From CAVPEW01 sp963703565 (lineage in GTDB: Bacteria > Actinomycetota > Acidimicrobiia > Acidimicrobiales > VFJN01), in NCBI GenBank assembly GCA_963703565.1, contig CAVPEW010000072.1, forward strand, positions 1 to 64,000: 64,000 nt of DNA, read 5' to 3'. Below, one piece after another: positions 8,659-16,467 of the stretch (within the stretch, counting starts at the first letter, position 1; each line of letters begins with the position of its first letter). The translations under genes were made by a program, and so were the position numbers. Below the pieces are notes generated by a model, which was not told where the DNA came from, did not search any database, and saw only the letters and a list, made by a program, of their open reading frames with translations.

Positions 8659-10638
8659 TCAGTCCTCCGCCGGTGCCTCGCTGGCCCGCTGGCGGATCTC
8701 TTCGACCACGTTCGGGTCGGCGAGCGTGGTGGTGTCGCCGAGCTGACGACCCTCGGCCACGTCGCGCAGCAACCGGCGCATGATCTTGCCCGAACGTGTC
8801 TTGGGCAGCTCTTCGGTGAAGATCAGGGTCTTGGGCCTCGCGATGGCGCCCAGCTTGCGGGCTACGTGCTGACGAACCTCCTCGCCCAGCTCAGGCGTGG
8901 GATCGTTGCCGCCCCGGGGGGTGACATAGGCCATGATCGCCTGTCCGGTCAGGGCGTCGCTCGCTCCCACCACTGCCGCCTCCGCCACGGCGGGGTGGTC
9001 GACCAGGGCGGACTCGACCTCGGTGGTCGAGATGCGGTGGCCCGACACGTTCATCACGTCGTCGACGCGCCCGAGCAGCCACAGGTAGCCGTCGTCGTCG
9101 ATCTTGCAGCCGTCGCCGGCGAAATAGCGCCCTTCGAATCGTGACCAGTAGGTCTCGCGGTAGCGATCGGGGTCTCCGTAGATGCCACGCAGCATCGACG
9201 GCCACGGCCTGGTGAGGGTGAGGTAGCCCCCGCCACGGCTCACCGGCCGACCCTCGTCGTCGACGACCTCGGCGCCGATCCCGGGCAGGGGCAGCGTCGC
9301 CGAACCGGGCTTGAGGACCGTCGAGCCTGGCAACGGGCTGATCATGATGGCCCCGGTCTCGGTCTGCCACCAGGTGTCCACGACCGGGCAGCGACCGCCC
9401 CCGATGTGGGTGTGGTACCAGATCCACGCCTCGGGGTTGATGGGCTCGCCCACCGACCCGAGCAGGCGCAGTCTGGTCAGATCGTGGCGCTCGGGCTCCT
9501 GGGTACCCCACTTCATGTAGGTGCGGATCGCGGTGGGGGCCGTGTAGAGGATGGTCACGCCGTAGCGCTCGGCGATGTCCCAGATCCGGTCCTTCGCCGG
9601 GGTGTCGGGCGTGCCCTCGTAGATGACGGAGGTGGCCCCGTTGGTCAGCGGCCCGTAGACGATGTAGCTGTGACCGGTGACCCAGCCGATGTCGGCGGCG
9701 CACCAGTAGACGTCGTCGTCGGGGTGCAGGTCGAAGACGTACCGGTGCGTGAACGCCACCTGGGTGAGGTAGCCCCCGGTCGTGTGCATGATCCCCTTGG
9801 GCTTGGCGGTGGTGCCCGACGTGTACAGCAGGTACAGCAGGTCCTCGGCGTCCATCTCCTCGCACGGGCACTCCGGGTCGGCCTTCGCCATGGCCTCGTG
9901 CCACCACAGGTCGCGTCCCTCGACCATGTCGATGGTCTGATCGACCCGTCGCACCACCACCACGGAGCGCACCGACGGGCAGTCGGCAACGGCCACGTCG
10001 ACGTTGGGCTTGAGCATCGAGGGTGCGCCGCGGCGGAAGCCGCCGTCCGCTGTGACCACGACGTTGCACTCGGCGTCGTTGATCCGGTCCGACAGGGCGT
10101 CGGGGCTGAACCCGCCGAAGACCACCGAATGGGCAGCGCCGATGCGAGCGCAGGCCAGCATCGCCACCGGCAGCTCGGGGATCATCGGCATGTAGATCGC
10201 CACCCGGTCGCCCTTGGCCACGCCGAGGCCCTTCAAGACGTTGGCGAAGCGGGCGACGTCGGCGAGCAGATCGGCGTAGGTGATCGTGCGGGTGTCGCCC
10301 GGCTCACCCTCCCAATGGAAGGCGATCCTGTCGCCGCGGCCGGCGGCCACGTGGCGGTCGACAGCGTTGTGGCAGACGTTGAGCCGGCCTCCGACGAACC
10401 ACTTGGCGAAGGGCAGGTCCCACTCGAGCACCGTGTCCCACGGCCGGTACCAGTCCAACAGCTCCGAGGCCTGTCGGGCCCAGAAGCCCTCCCAGTCGGC
10501 TTCCGCCTCGTCGTAGAGCGTGCGGCCCGTGGTCAGTGCACCGGCGACGAAGCCCGGCGGCGGCGGGAACGACCGGTCCTCGACCAGGTAGTCCTCGATC
10601 GCCGCTCCGGCGACCTGCTCGTGAGAGTCCTGCGCCAT
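8659..10638 (-). CDS. acs: Acetyl-CoA synthetase (AMP-forming)
   Basis: 659 residues, full length for Acs, which activates acetate with ATP and CoA through acetyl-AMP. Visible motifs are the adenylate-forming signature YTSGTTAKPKG, TYADLLADVARFANVL in the N-domain, DTWWQTETG in the acetate-pocket region, the hinge GRVDDVMNVSGHRI, and the C-terminal PKTRSGKIMRR whose last GK lysine is the known acetylation site in this family. The ATG at 10638 follows AAGGGGAGCG, a strong Shine-Dalgarno. It is a single gene between hairpins and is probably transcribed alone. Confidence 0.96.
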   Translation of the reverse strand: MAQDSHEQVAGAAIEDYLVEDRSFPPPPGFVAGALTTGRTLYDEAEADWEGFWARQASELLDWYRPWDTVLEWDLPFAKWFVGGRLNVCHNAVDRHVAAGRGDRIAFHWEGEPGDTRTITYADLLADVARFANVLKGLGVAKGDRVAIYMPMIPELPVAMLACARIGAAHSVVFGGFSPDALSDRINDAECNVVVTADGGFRRGAPSMLKPNVDVAVADCPSVRSVVVVRRVDQTIDMVEGRDLWWHEAMAKADPECPCEEMDAEDLLYLLYTSGTTAKPKGIMHTTGGYLTQVAFTHRYVFDLHPDDDVYWCAADIGWVTGHSYIVYGPLTNGATSVIYEGTPDTPAKDRIWDIAERYGVTILYTAPTAIRTYMKWGTQEPERHDLTRLRLLGSVGEPINPEAWIWYHTHIGGGRCPVVDTWWQTETGAIMISPLPGSTVLKPGSATLPLPGIGAEVVDDEGRPVSRGGGYLTLTRPWPSMLRGIYGDPDRYRETYWSRFEGRYFAGDGCKIDDDGYLWLLGRVDDVMNVSGHRISTTEVESALVDHPAVAEAAVVGASDALTGQAIMAYVTPRGGNDPTPELGEEVRQHVARKLGAIARPKTLIFTEELPKTRSGKIMRRLLRDVAEGRQLGDTTTLADPNVVEEIRQRASEAPAED

Positions 10639-10695
10639 CTCGCTCCCCTTCTGCGACCCTGCGCCACGTCGGCTCCGCCCGGCGCCAAACCTAGA

Positions 10696-10733
10696 CCGGG
10701 GCCGGCCGGCTCGGTGAACCCGCCGGACCCCGG
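10696..10733 (-). terminator. GC-rich imperfect hairpin between midA-like gene and acs
   Basis: CCGGGGCCGGC at the left and GCCGGACCCCGG at the right form an imperfect stem in the gap after the methyltransferase stop and before the acs start on the minus strand. It would end the upstream transcript. There is no T-run. Confidence 0.35.
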
Positions 10734-10736
10734 CGC

Positions 10737-11888
10737 TCAGCGCCACTCGAGCACGCGGAAGGCGCCGAGGCCGCCCAGGTCGGTCAACGCCGCCGCCTCA
10801 CCGACCAGCGACCGGGCCCGCACGGCTCGCAGATCGCCCACCCCCGCACGCGCCGACCACTCCTCGCGCGCCGCTGCCACCAACGACTCGATGCCCAGCC
10901 CGGTCAGCCACTCGGCCTGGGTAGTGGACCGCTCGGGCGGCCGGACCACGCTGAGCTGGTCGGAAGCCACCTCGCAGGTGACGTCCTGGAGCCCCAGCGC
11001 CTCGAGGGGATGCCCTCCGCGCCGGTGGGCCCGGTAGGTCCGGACCCATTCGAGCCACGGCCGACCCGCCAGCTCGGCAGTCGTCGCGGCGTAGTCGACC
11101 ACGAGCACGGCACCTCCGGCGCCCGCGGTGTCCAGCGCGTCACGCAGCCATCGCTGCGCCGCCTCCTGCAGTGGCGCCCGCGCCCCGGGCACCGCCGAGG
11201 GCGCGAGCCGGTCGAGCAGCTCCGCCCGCCCCGCCTCCAGCTCGACCAGCAGCTCGACCAGGCCGAGGTCGGAACGCTCGCCGCCCAGCGCGACGCGCAC
11301 CTCCGCCCAACCGTCGGTCGTCCTCTCGGCGAGATCGAAGGCCAGGTTGTCGAGCAGCTCGTTCGCCAGCACCACAGCGGGGGCGTCGAGACGTGGGAGC
11401 TCGGTGACGCTCACCACGATGGGCCCGGGCGGGCCCGACGCCGGTGGGCCTTCTCCGTCGGAGCCCAGGCGCGGAGCGAAGGCGAGGGCCGGCTGCTCCA
11501 GCGACAGACGTTCGCCGTGCAGGGAGCGCTGCCGGGCCGACCGCTCGACGAGCACGTAGCGCATGGCGGGGGCACATGCCGGCCGCCCGGCGAGCACCAT
11601 GCGGGCCAGCGTTCCCGGCCCGGCCCCGGCTTCGACCACCACGAAGGGGTCGGGCCTGCCGAGTCGCTCCCACTCGCGGTCCAGCGCCCGCCCCACCATC
11701 ACGCCGAACAGGGGGCCGGTCTCGGGACTGGTGACGAAGTCGCCTTCGCGGCCCCCGGCCCTACCTCCCGCCTCGTAGAAGCCCCCGGGGCCGTACAGGG
11801 CCGACTCGACCACCAGCGAGTAGGGGACCGGACCGCGCCGGCGGATCATCTCGGCGACGCGATCGACGACAGGACCCAGCGCTCTCAC
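10737..11888 (-). CDS. MidA/NDUFAF7-family class I SAM-dependent methyltransferase
   Basis: 383 residues. The N-terminal pattern (GPVPYSLVVESALYGPGGFYEAG... FVTSPETGPLFG) is diagnostic for the MidA/NDUFAF7 family (DUF185). The SAM-binding loop is VVVEAGAGPGTLAR, and VVLANELLDNLAFDL is the family's conserved substrate-side motif. In eukaryotes NDUFAF7 dimethylates an arginine of the 49-kDa complex I subunit (NuoD homologue). A bacterial copy in the same window as two complex I clusters is therefore of interest. The bacterial target is unproven. The GTG start at 11888 matches the family N-terminus. Confidence 0.88.
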   Translation of the reverse strand: MRALGPVVDRVAEMIRRRGPVPYSLVVESALYGPGGFYEAGGRAGGREGDFVTSPETGPLFGVMVGRALDREWERLGRPDPFVVVEAGAGPGTLARMVLAGRPACAPAMRYVLVERSARQRSLHGERLSLEQPALAFAPRLGSDGEGPPASGPPGPIVVSVTELPRLDAPAVVLANELLDNLAFDLAERTTDGWAEVRVALGGERSDLGLVELLVELEAGRAELLDRLAPSAVPGARAPLQEAAQRWLRDALDTAGAGGAVLVVDYAATTAELAGRPWLEWVRTYRAHRRGGHPLEALGLQDVTCEVASDQLSVVRPPERSTTQAEWLTGLGIESLVAAAREEWSARAGVGDLRAVRARSLVGEAAALTDLGGLGAFRVLEWR

Positions 11889-11951
11889 GGTGCCGCCCCC
11901 ATCAAGGCCCAGCGTCGCCCACGCCCGGGGCGGGGGCGCAAACCGAGGCCC

Positions 11952-12326
11952 TCAGGCGGGCATCTGGGAGAAGAACTGCTGCATGTCGAAGTAGTCGCGC
12001 CACGCGGCGATCTTGCCGTCACGGACCTCGAAGGCCCCCATGACCGGAGCCTCGATGGTCGCGCCCGGCAGGAAGAACACGTCGGTCCGCTCGGTCAACA
12101 CGACCGGGCCCTCGGCTGCGATGTTGTGGATGCGGTACTCGATGCGGTCGGCGCCGGTGGTGAAGCTCTCGATCGTGGCCCGGATGGCATCGAGGCCGGT
12201 CACGGGCTCCACGGGCATGTTGTGGTAGACGGCGTCGGCGGTGAAGAAGGCCATGATGACATCGAGGTCACCGTCGGGCCACGCCGCGCAGAAGGCGCGG
12301 ACCACATCGGTCGGGGAATCGGGCAT
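11952..12326 (-). CDS. Limonene-1,2-epoxide hydrolase-like protein
   Basis: 124 residues, a one-domain protein of the SnoaL-like fold. Residues matching the limonene epoxide hydrolase active site are visible: Tyr and Asn in AVYHNMP, Arg and Asp in TERTDVFF, and Asp in AWRDYFD. Together these form the Asp-Arg-Asp arrangement that activates water for epoxide opening. Similar sequences are common in actinobacteria and many have unknown substrates, so the reaction is inferred. It is separated from the upstream SLH gene by a strong hairpin. Confidence 0.8.
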   Translation of the reverse strand: MPDSPTDVVRAFCAAWPDGDLDVIMAFFTADAVYHNMPVEPVTGLDAIRATIESFTTGADRIEYRIHNIAAEGPVVLTERTDVFFLPGATIEAPVMGAFEVRDGKIAAWRDYFDMQQFFSQMPA

Positions 12327-12390
12327 GTACGGCCTCCGTGATCCTCTTGGACGTTACGCGGTCCTGGCTAGCACCTCGACGTCCGCGCGT

Positions 12391-12429
12391 GCGAGAGGGG
12401 CACGGGACCGGGCTCCGTGCCCCTCTCGC
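12391..12429 (-). terminator. 15-bp perfect hairpin downstream of the SLH-protein gene
   Basis: GCGAGAGGGGCACGG (12391-12405) and its exact complement (12415-12429) are separated by 9 bases. It lies after the stop of the minus-strand SLH gene (12503) and before the start of the epoxide-hydrolase-like gene (12326). There is no T-run. Confidence 0.6.
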
Positions 12430-12502
12430 GTACCGCTCGACTAGGCCTGGCCCGACCGCGAGCCAGCGCCGGGGTCAGTTGGCCGGGGTCAGTTGGCCGT
12501 GG

Positions 12503-13258
12503 TCACGTGAGCGGCGGAGGAGAGAGCTGCTCGACGGCCAGGTCGAGGCCCCGGGCCAACAGGGTGCCCATCTGACGACGACTGAGGGTGCCCGTCGGAG
12601 CGAACAGCCCAGGCGCGGTGCCCGTGATCACCTGGACGTCGGTGAGACCGTTGACGCAGTCCTCCCCGGTACGCCCGTCGTCGTCGGTGTAGAAGTCGCC
12701 CACCGGCGAGCACACCGGACCGGACACCGGGGATTCTCCGAACACGAAGTTCAGCGCCCGGGCGAGCAGGCTCGCTGCCTGCTCCCGGGTGAGCGACATG
12801 GACGGGCTGTAGGTGTCACCACCGGTGCCCTGCACGATGCCGGCCTCCGTGAGCCGAGCGATGGCCGTGGCGTGGACGCTGCCGGGCGAGACGTCGACGA
12901 AGGAGAGGATCGCGTCGGCGGGCAGCAGCGCCTCGTCGATCGAGTCGATGAACCGTGCGACGAAGCTGGCCATCTGGTCGCGACGAACCAACCCGTTGGG
13001 CGCGAAGGTGGTGGCAGTCATGCCCTGCGCCAGGCCCCACCAGGTGATGCAGTCGATGGCCGGCGCAGCGGGATCGGTGGGCGAGACGTCGGTGTAGCCG
13101 GCGTCGGGCACGCCGACCGGACAGGCGAACTCGCTGATGTCTCGCGGCGGCGGCGCCTCGTCGAGGGCGCCGACAGGAAGGACGTTGACGAACATCGCTC
13201 CTACGGATGCCGCCCCGAGGGCGAACAGGCCGCCGCGCTTGGGTGAGATCCCCCTCAA
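12503..13258 (-). CDS. Secreted SLH-domain protein
   Basis: 251 residues. The TTG start at 13258 is chosen because AGGAAGGAAC lies just upstream and a signal peptide begins there (KRGGLFALGAASVGAMFVNVLPVGA). Three SLH-type repeats follow, with YTDVSPTDPAAPAIDCITW, SFVDVSPGSVHATAIARL...GIVQGTGGDTYSPSMSLTR and FYTDDDGRTGEDCVNGL...GLFAPTGTLSRR. This is nearly a bare SLH triplet with no added catalytic domain, so it may be a structural surface or anchor protein. It is the second SLH protein in the window; the other is at 3150. It lies 55 bases downstream of a tail-anchored secreted protein that may be its partner. Confidence 0.85.
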   Translation of the reverse strand: MRGISPKRGGLFALGAASVGAMFVNVLPVGALDEAPPPRDISEFACPVGVPDAGYTDVSPTDPAAPAIDCITWWGLAQGMTATTFAPNGLVRRDQMASFVARFIDSIDEALLPADAILSFVDVSPGSVHATAIARLTEAGIVQGTGGDTYSPSMSLTREQAASLLARALNFVFGESPVSGPVCSPVGDFYTDDDGRTGEDCVNGLTDVQVITGTAPGLFAPTGTLSRRQMGTLLARGLDLAVEQLSPPPLT

Positions 13259-13313
13259 GTGGGTTCCTTCCTGGTTGTCGGTCGTCGATCGGACGACGCC
13301 GGTCTGCCCGCTC

Positions 13314-14048
13314 TCAGACGTTCGAATGACGGCGCTTGCGAGCCGTGACCACCACGATTCCGACCGCAGCCATGCCAGTCCCCGCAACCTGGAGCACGAG
13401 GTCGCCCGAGTCGTCTTCAGAGGCAGCATCTCGCGCCGGGGAGGCCGCCGGGCCTCGGGCCACGACGAGATCGCTCCCGTCGAGCACGACGGTGGAGCCC
13501 TCGTCGACCACCAGGTCGGACAGGAGCGCTTCCTCTTCGGCGGCCGGGACCTGCAGACCCGCCGTGGACGGCGGCGTGGGGGCGGGCGTCAACCCCAGTG
13601 GCGACACGTTGGCCGAGCCGGTCCGCCCGTTGGCGGGTGCCGAGGCAGCCGGGGCCGGCAGCACCGCGAACACGCCGTGGAGAACCACGGGGTTGCCCTC
13701 TCCGTCGACACCCTCGACCGTGATGAAGTACAGGCCGGGCTGAATGCCCTCGGGCACCACCAGGTCGAACCTGGCGACGCCGCTCGAGTCGACGTTGACC
13801 GAACCGGCGAGATCGGTGAGACCGTGCTGACGACCCCGAGTGACGTAGATCTCGGCGGAGGAAATGGGGCCGAGACCCGACGCGGTGACGCTGAAGAGGT
13901 CACCCTCGGCGACCCGGGAGTCCGACACATCAACGGTGACCACCGGTGGGATCGGAGGGGGATAGGCCTGCGCTCCCGCCGGACCCGCGAGCATCACCAG
14001 CGCAGTCCCGACACCAGCCGCGCCCAAGACAAGCTTCTTGGCGATCAC
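13314..14048 (-). CDS. Secreted protein with a C-terminal membrane anchor, unknown function
   Basis: 244 residues. The GTG start at 14048 follows GGAAGG and begins a signal peptide (AKKLVLGAAGVGTALVML...AGAQA). The mature part has a proline-rich start (YPPPIPPV) and a beta-rich region (TVDVSDSRVAEGDLFSVTASG...) resembling an Ig-like or bacterial surface domain. A Pro/Ala-rich linker, an acidic stretch (EDDSGD), one membrane helix and a basic tail RKRRHSNV follow. The C-terminal layout looks like a sorting signal, but no LPXTG motif is visible, so simple membrane anchoring is more likely. I do not recognise the family. Confidence 0.75.
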   Translation of the reverse strand: MIAKKLVLGAAGVGTALVMLAGPAGAQAYPPPIPPVVTVDVSDSRVAEGDLFSVTASGLGPISSAEIYVTRGRQHGLTDLAGSVNVDSSGVARFDLVVPEGIQPGLYFITVEGVDGEGNPVVLHGVFAVLPAPAASAPANGRTGSANVSPLGLTPAPTPPSTAGLQVPAAEEEALLSDLVVDEGSTVVLDGSDLVVARGPAASPARDAASEDDSGDLVLQVAGTGMAAVGIVVVTARKRRHSNV

Positions 14049-14188
14049 AGGGATCCACCTTCCTGTCGGCCCAGCCCCAGACAACCACTCGGCCATCCCA
14101 GACAGGCCCACGGTACGCGCCACGGCCTCGAAAGGTCAACGACTCGCTCTGATGTGAGCAGGTGTTCTCGTAGCCGAAACCTGGCCCA

Positions 14189-14206
14189 GAGGGCGTGCGC
14201 GCCCTC
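14189..14206 (-). terminator. Hairpin at the end of the DUF4012 gene
   Basis: GAGGGCG and CGCCCTC (7 bp) enclose loop TGCG. The stem overlaps the TGA stop of the DUF4012 gene and could end that transcript on the minus strand. There is no T-run. Confidence 0.4.
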
Positions 14207-16457
14207 AGCGGGGCCAGAGGGTCGGCTGTCGAACGGGGCCGGACCGCGTCGCCCTCGAGCCGTCGCGACGGTCTTCGAGGCGCACCGTGACCTCATCGGG
14301 GTTCGGCAGCCCGTTGGGCAGGATCAACAGGTCGTAGGGCACGTCGCCCATGCCGCCACGCTGGCGTACCCTGAGCGTGCGGCGCTCACCGGGACCGAGG
14401 TCGACCGCTACCTGGCGCACGAACAATCCCCTGTCGTACAACGACGCAGCCGCGACTCGGCGGCCGTCGAGGGAGACCTCAGCGGAGGGCAGGGCACCGT
14501 AGACGAGCAGGATCGCCCGGTTGGTCGACTCGGGAAGGGGCGGATCCAGCGCGGATCCCCCCAGGTAGGGAGGAAGACCCGAGGCGGGCGCCTGGTTCGT
14601 CAGCTCCATCTCGAGCTGCGCGCTGACCGCGCCGTCGGCTTCGATGGTGACGTCGTAGCGCATCCGCCGCTGCAGGAACAGGTCGATCTTGTTGCCGGCG
14701 CCGTTGAGCTGGCCGACGTGGAGCACGTCGGTGGCGGGCGGGAGGCTGGCGTCGGCACCGGTCTCCGCGAGCAGCTCGGCAGCGGCGAGGTCATGTTGGG
14801 GGGGCACCCAAACCGCGAGCTGGTCGCTCGCCAGCAGGGGTGACACGGTGTCGATCAGGGTGGTCAGCTCGGGTAGGTCGAGGCTCTCGAGTCGGCGGCC
14901 CACGATGTCGGCCATGTCGGCGAGCAGGTCCTTGCGGTCGCGCTGGCGGCCCAGCTCCGGGAACTCGAGGTATTGGCGGCGGGTGAGGAAGTCCACGGTG
15001 TTGGCCGCGGTGAGCACCGAGTCGACGGCGTCGAGGCGCACGTCGCCGACGATGCCGACGACGGCCGCGAGCGCTTCGGGACTGGCGGCCAGCACGCCGT
15101 CGACGGGCCCCACCGGGCTCTGCGAAGCCAGCTGGCGGGCCAGCTCTGCCACGTCGCCGAAGCGCAGCGGGACGGTGACCGAGCGCCAGTCCAAAGTGAC
15201 CCCGTAGCCCAGGTAGGGGCGTGCCCCGGGCGGGACCGCGATGGCAGCCTGGTCGAAGCCGCCGGGACGATTGAGGTCGCCGATGGGCCCGGCGTCCTCG
15301 TAGTCGAGCCGGCCACCTTCGAAGCGCAGGACGGCGTAGGCGCCCGGGAACCCGTAGCGGTTCCGGGACTCGACAGGGGTGGTGAACAACACCAGGTACC
15401 GCCGCGGCCCCTGGGCGCCGAGCAGATCGGGAGCGACGTCGAGGCCTCGGCGCACCCGACTGGCGCTGGTCAACGCGTCACCCGCATCCGCCACGGCATC
15501 GTCGAGCGCATCGGAGACGGGTCCGACCAGATACGAGCGATCCATGGCCTCGAGCCGTCCGACGGTTCGCGACAGCGTGGCGGTCAGCTCGTCGGCGGGA
15601 CCACGGAGGCGGCCGAGGGCGGCGAGGTCGACCGTCCCGCCCTGCAGCGAGAGCTGGTCCAGGTCGACAGCGCCCACCGTTCGCCGGGCTACGGCGGCGG
15701 CGTCGCGGGCGGTGTCGACGGCGGTGTCGACCGCTCGTGCCTGCTGGGCGAGCACGGGCATGAGCCGCAGCGGCGCCCCGAAGGTACCCAGCGCTGCCTG
15801 CGCCGCGTCCAGGGCGTCGTCGGCCAGGGCGAACTCGCGCTCGGCGGCGGGCAGGTCACCAGAGCGCACGGCATCCGCGCCGCGTCGGAAGGCGTCGACA
15901 CCGCGGTCGACGTCGCCGCGGGCGTTGAGCACGGCCAACCCGGCGAGCGCGGTGATCGCGACCGCCACGAGGGACGAGCCGAGGAACCAGCGCAAGGCCA
16001 TGCGCCGAGTGCGCGAGCGCATCCCGGTCATGCCGACGACGATCACGCTGATCGCCACGATGCCGGAGCTCGCCGCGTCTGCCCAGGCGTCGCCCGTCCC
16101 GGCACCGGTGAGCAGCCCGAGGCCTGTCAGAGCGGCGGCGAGGGTGGCCAGACGGCGCCTACTGCTGAACTGCAGGGCGTTCACGAAGCCCACCGCGACC
16201 GCAGCCAAAGCGAAGGCCAGCGAGGTGGCGCTGCCCGCGAGCAAGACCGTACCGGCGCCGGCCAGCAGCAGTGGCGTTCGGGGCGCGTGGCCGCCGACCC
16301 AAGCCAAGGCAGCGACGAAGCCAGCGCACCACAGCGCATCGATGGCCGCGGCGCCGGTCGCCTCGGCGGCGAGAGAAGCTCCCGCTCCAGCGGCCAGCAC
16401 GACCAGCGCTCGACGTTGCCAGCGACGACCGAAGGGTCGCGGGCCGACTGCGACCAT
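14205..16457 (-). CDS. DUF4012-domain membrane protein, envelope/exopolysaccharide context
   Basis: 750 residues. The N-terminal third holds several hydrophobic segments (ALVVLAAGAGASLAA, PLLLAGAGTVLLAG, IVAISVIVVGMTG, LVAVAITALAGLAVL). A long extracytoplasmic region follows with the DUF4012 hallmark RYLVLFTTPVESRNRYGFPGAY. DUF4012 proteins are found in Gram-positive envelope and polysaccharide loci; their biochemical role is not known. The ATG at 16457 is 11 bases after the stop of the BY-kinase gene, so the two are probably one transcript. The last 100 residues contain no membrane segment. Confidence 0.85.
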   Translation of the reverse strand: MVAVGPRPFGRRWQRRALVVLAAGAGASLAAEATGAAAIDALWCAGFVAALAWVGGHAPRTPLLLAGAGTVLLAGSATSLAFALAAVAVGFVNALQFSSRRRLATLAAALTGLGLLTGAGTGDAWADAASSGIVAISVIVVGMTGMRSRTRRMALRWFLGSSLVAVAITALAGLAVLNARGDVDRGVDAFRRGADAVRSGDLPAAEREFALADDALDAAQAALGTFGAPLRLMPVLAQQARAVDTAVDTARDAAAVARRTVGAVDLDQLSLQGGTVDLAALGRLRGPADELTATLSRTVGRLEAMDRSYLVGPVSDALDDAVADAGDALTSASRVRRGLDVAPDLLGAQGPRRYLVLFTTPVESRNRYGFPGAYAVLRFEGGRLDYEDAGPIGDLNRPGGFDQAAIAVPPGARPYLGYGVTLDWRSVTVPLRFGDVAELARQLASQSPVGPVDGVLAASPEALAAVVGIVGDVRLDAVDSVLTAANTVDFLTRRQYLEFPELGRQRDRKDLLADMADIVGRRLESLDLPELTTLIDTVSPLLASDQLAVWVPPQHDLAAAELLAETGADASLPPATDVLHVGQLNGAGNKIDLFLQRRMRYDVTIEADGAVSAQLEMELTNQAPASGLPPYLGGSALDPPLPESTNRAILLVYGALPSAEVSLDGRRVAAASLYDRGLFVRQVAVDLGPGERRTLRVRQRGGMGDVPYDLLILPNGLPNPDEVTVRLEDRRDGSRATRSGPVRQPTLWPR

Positions 16458-16467
16458 TACGCCCCGA

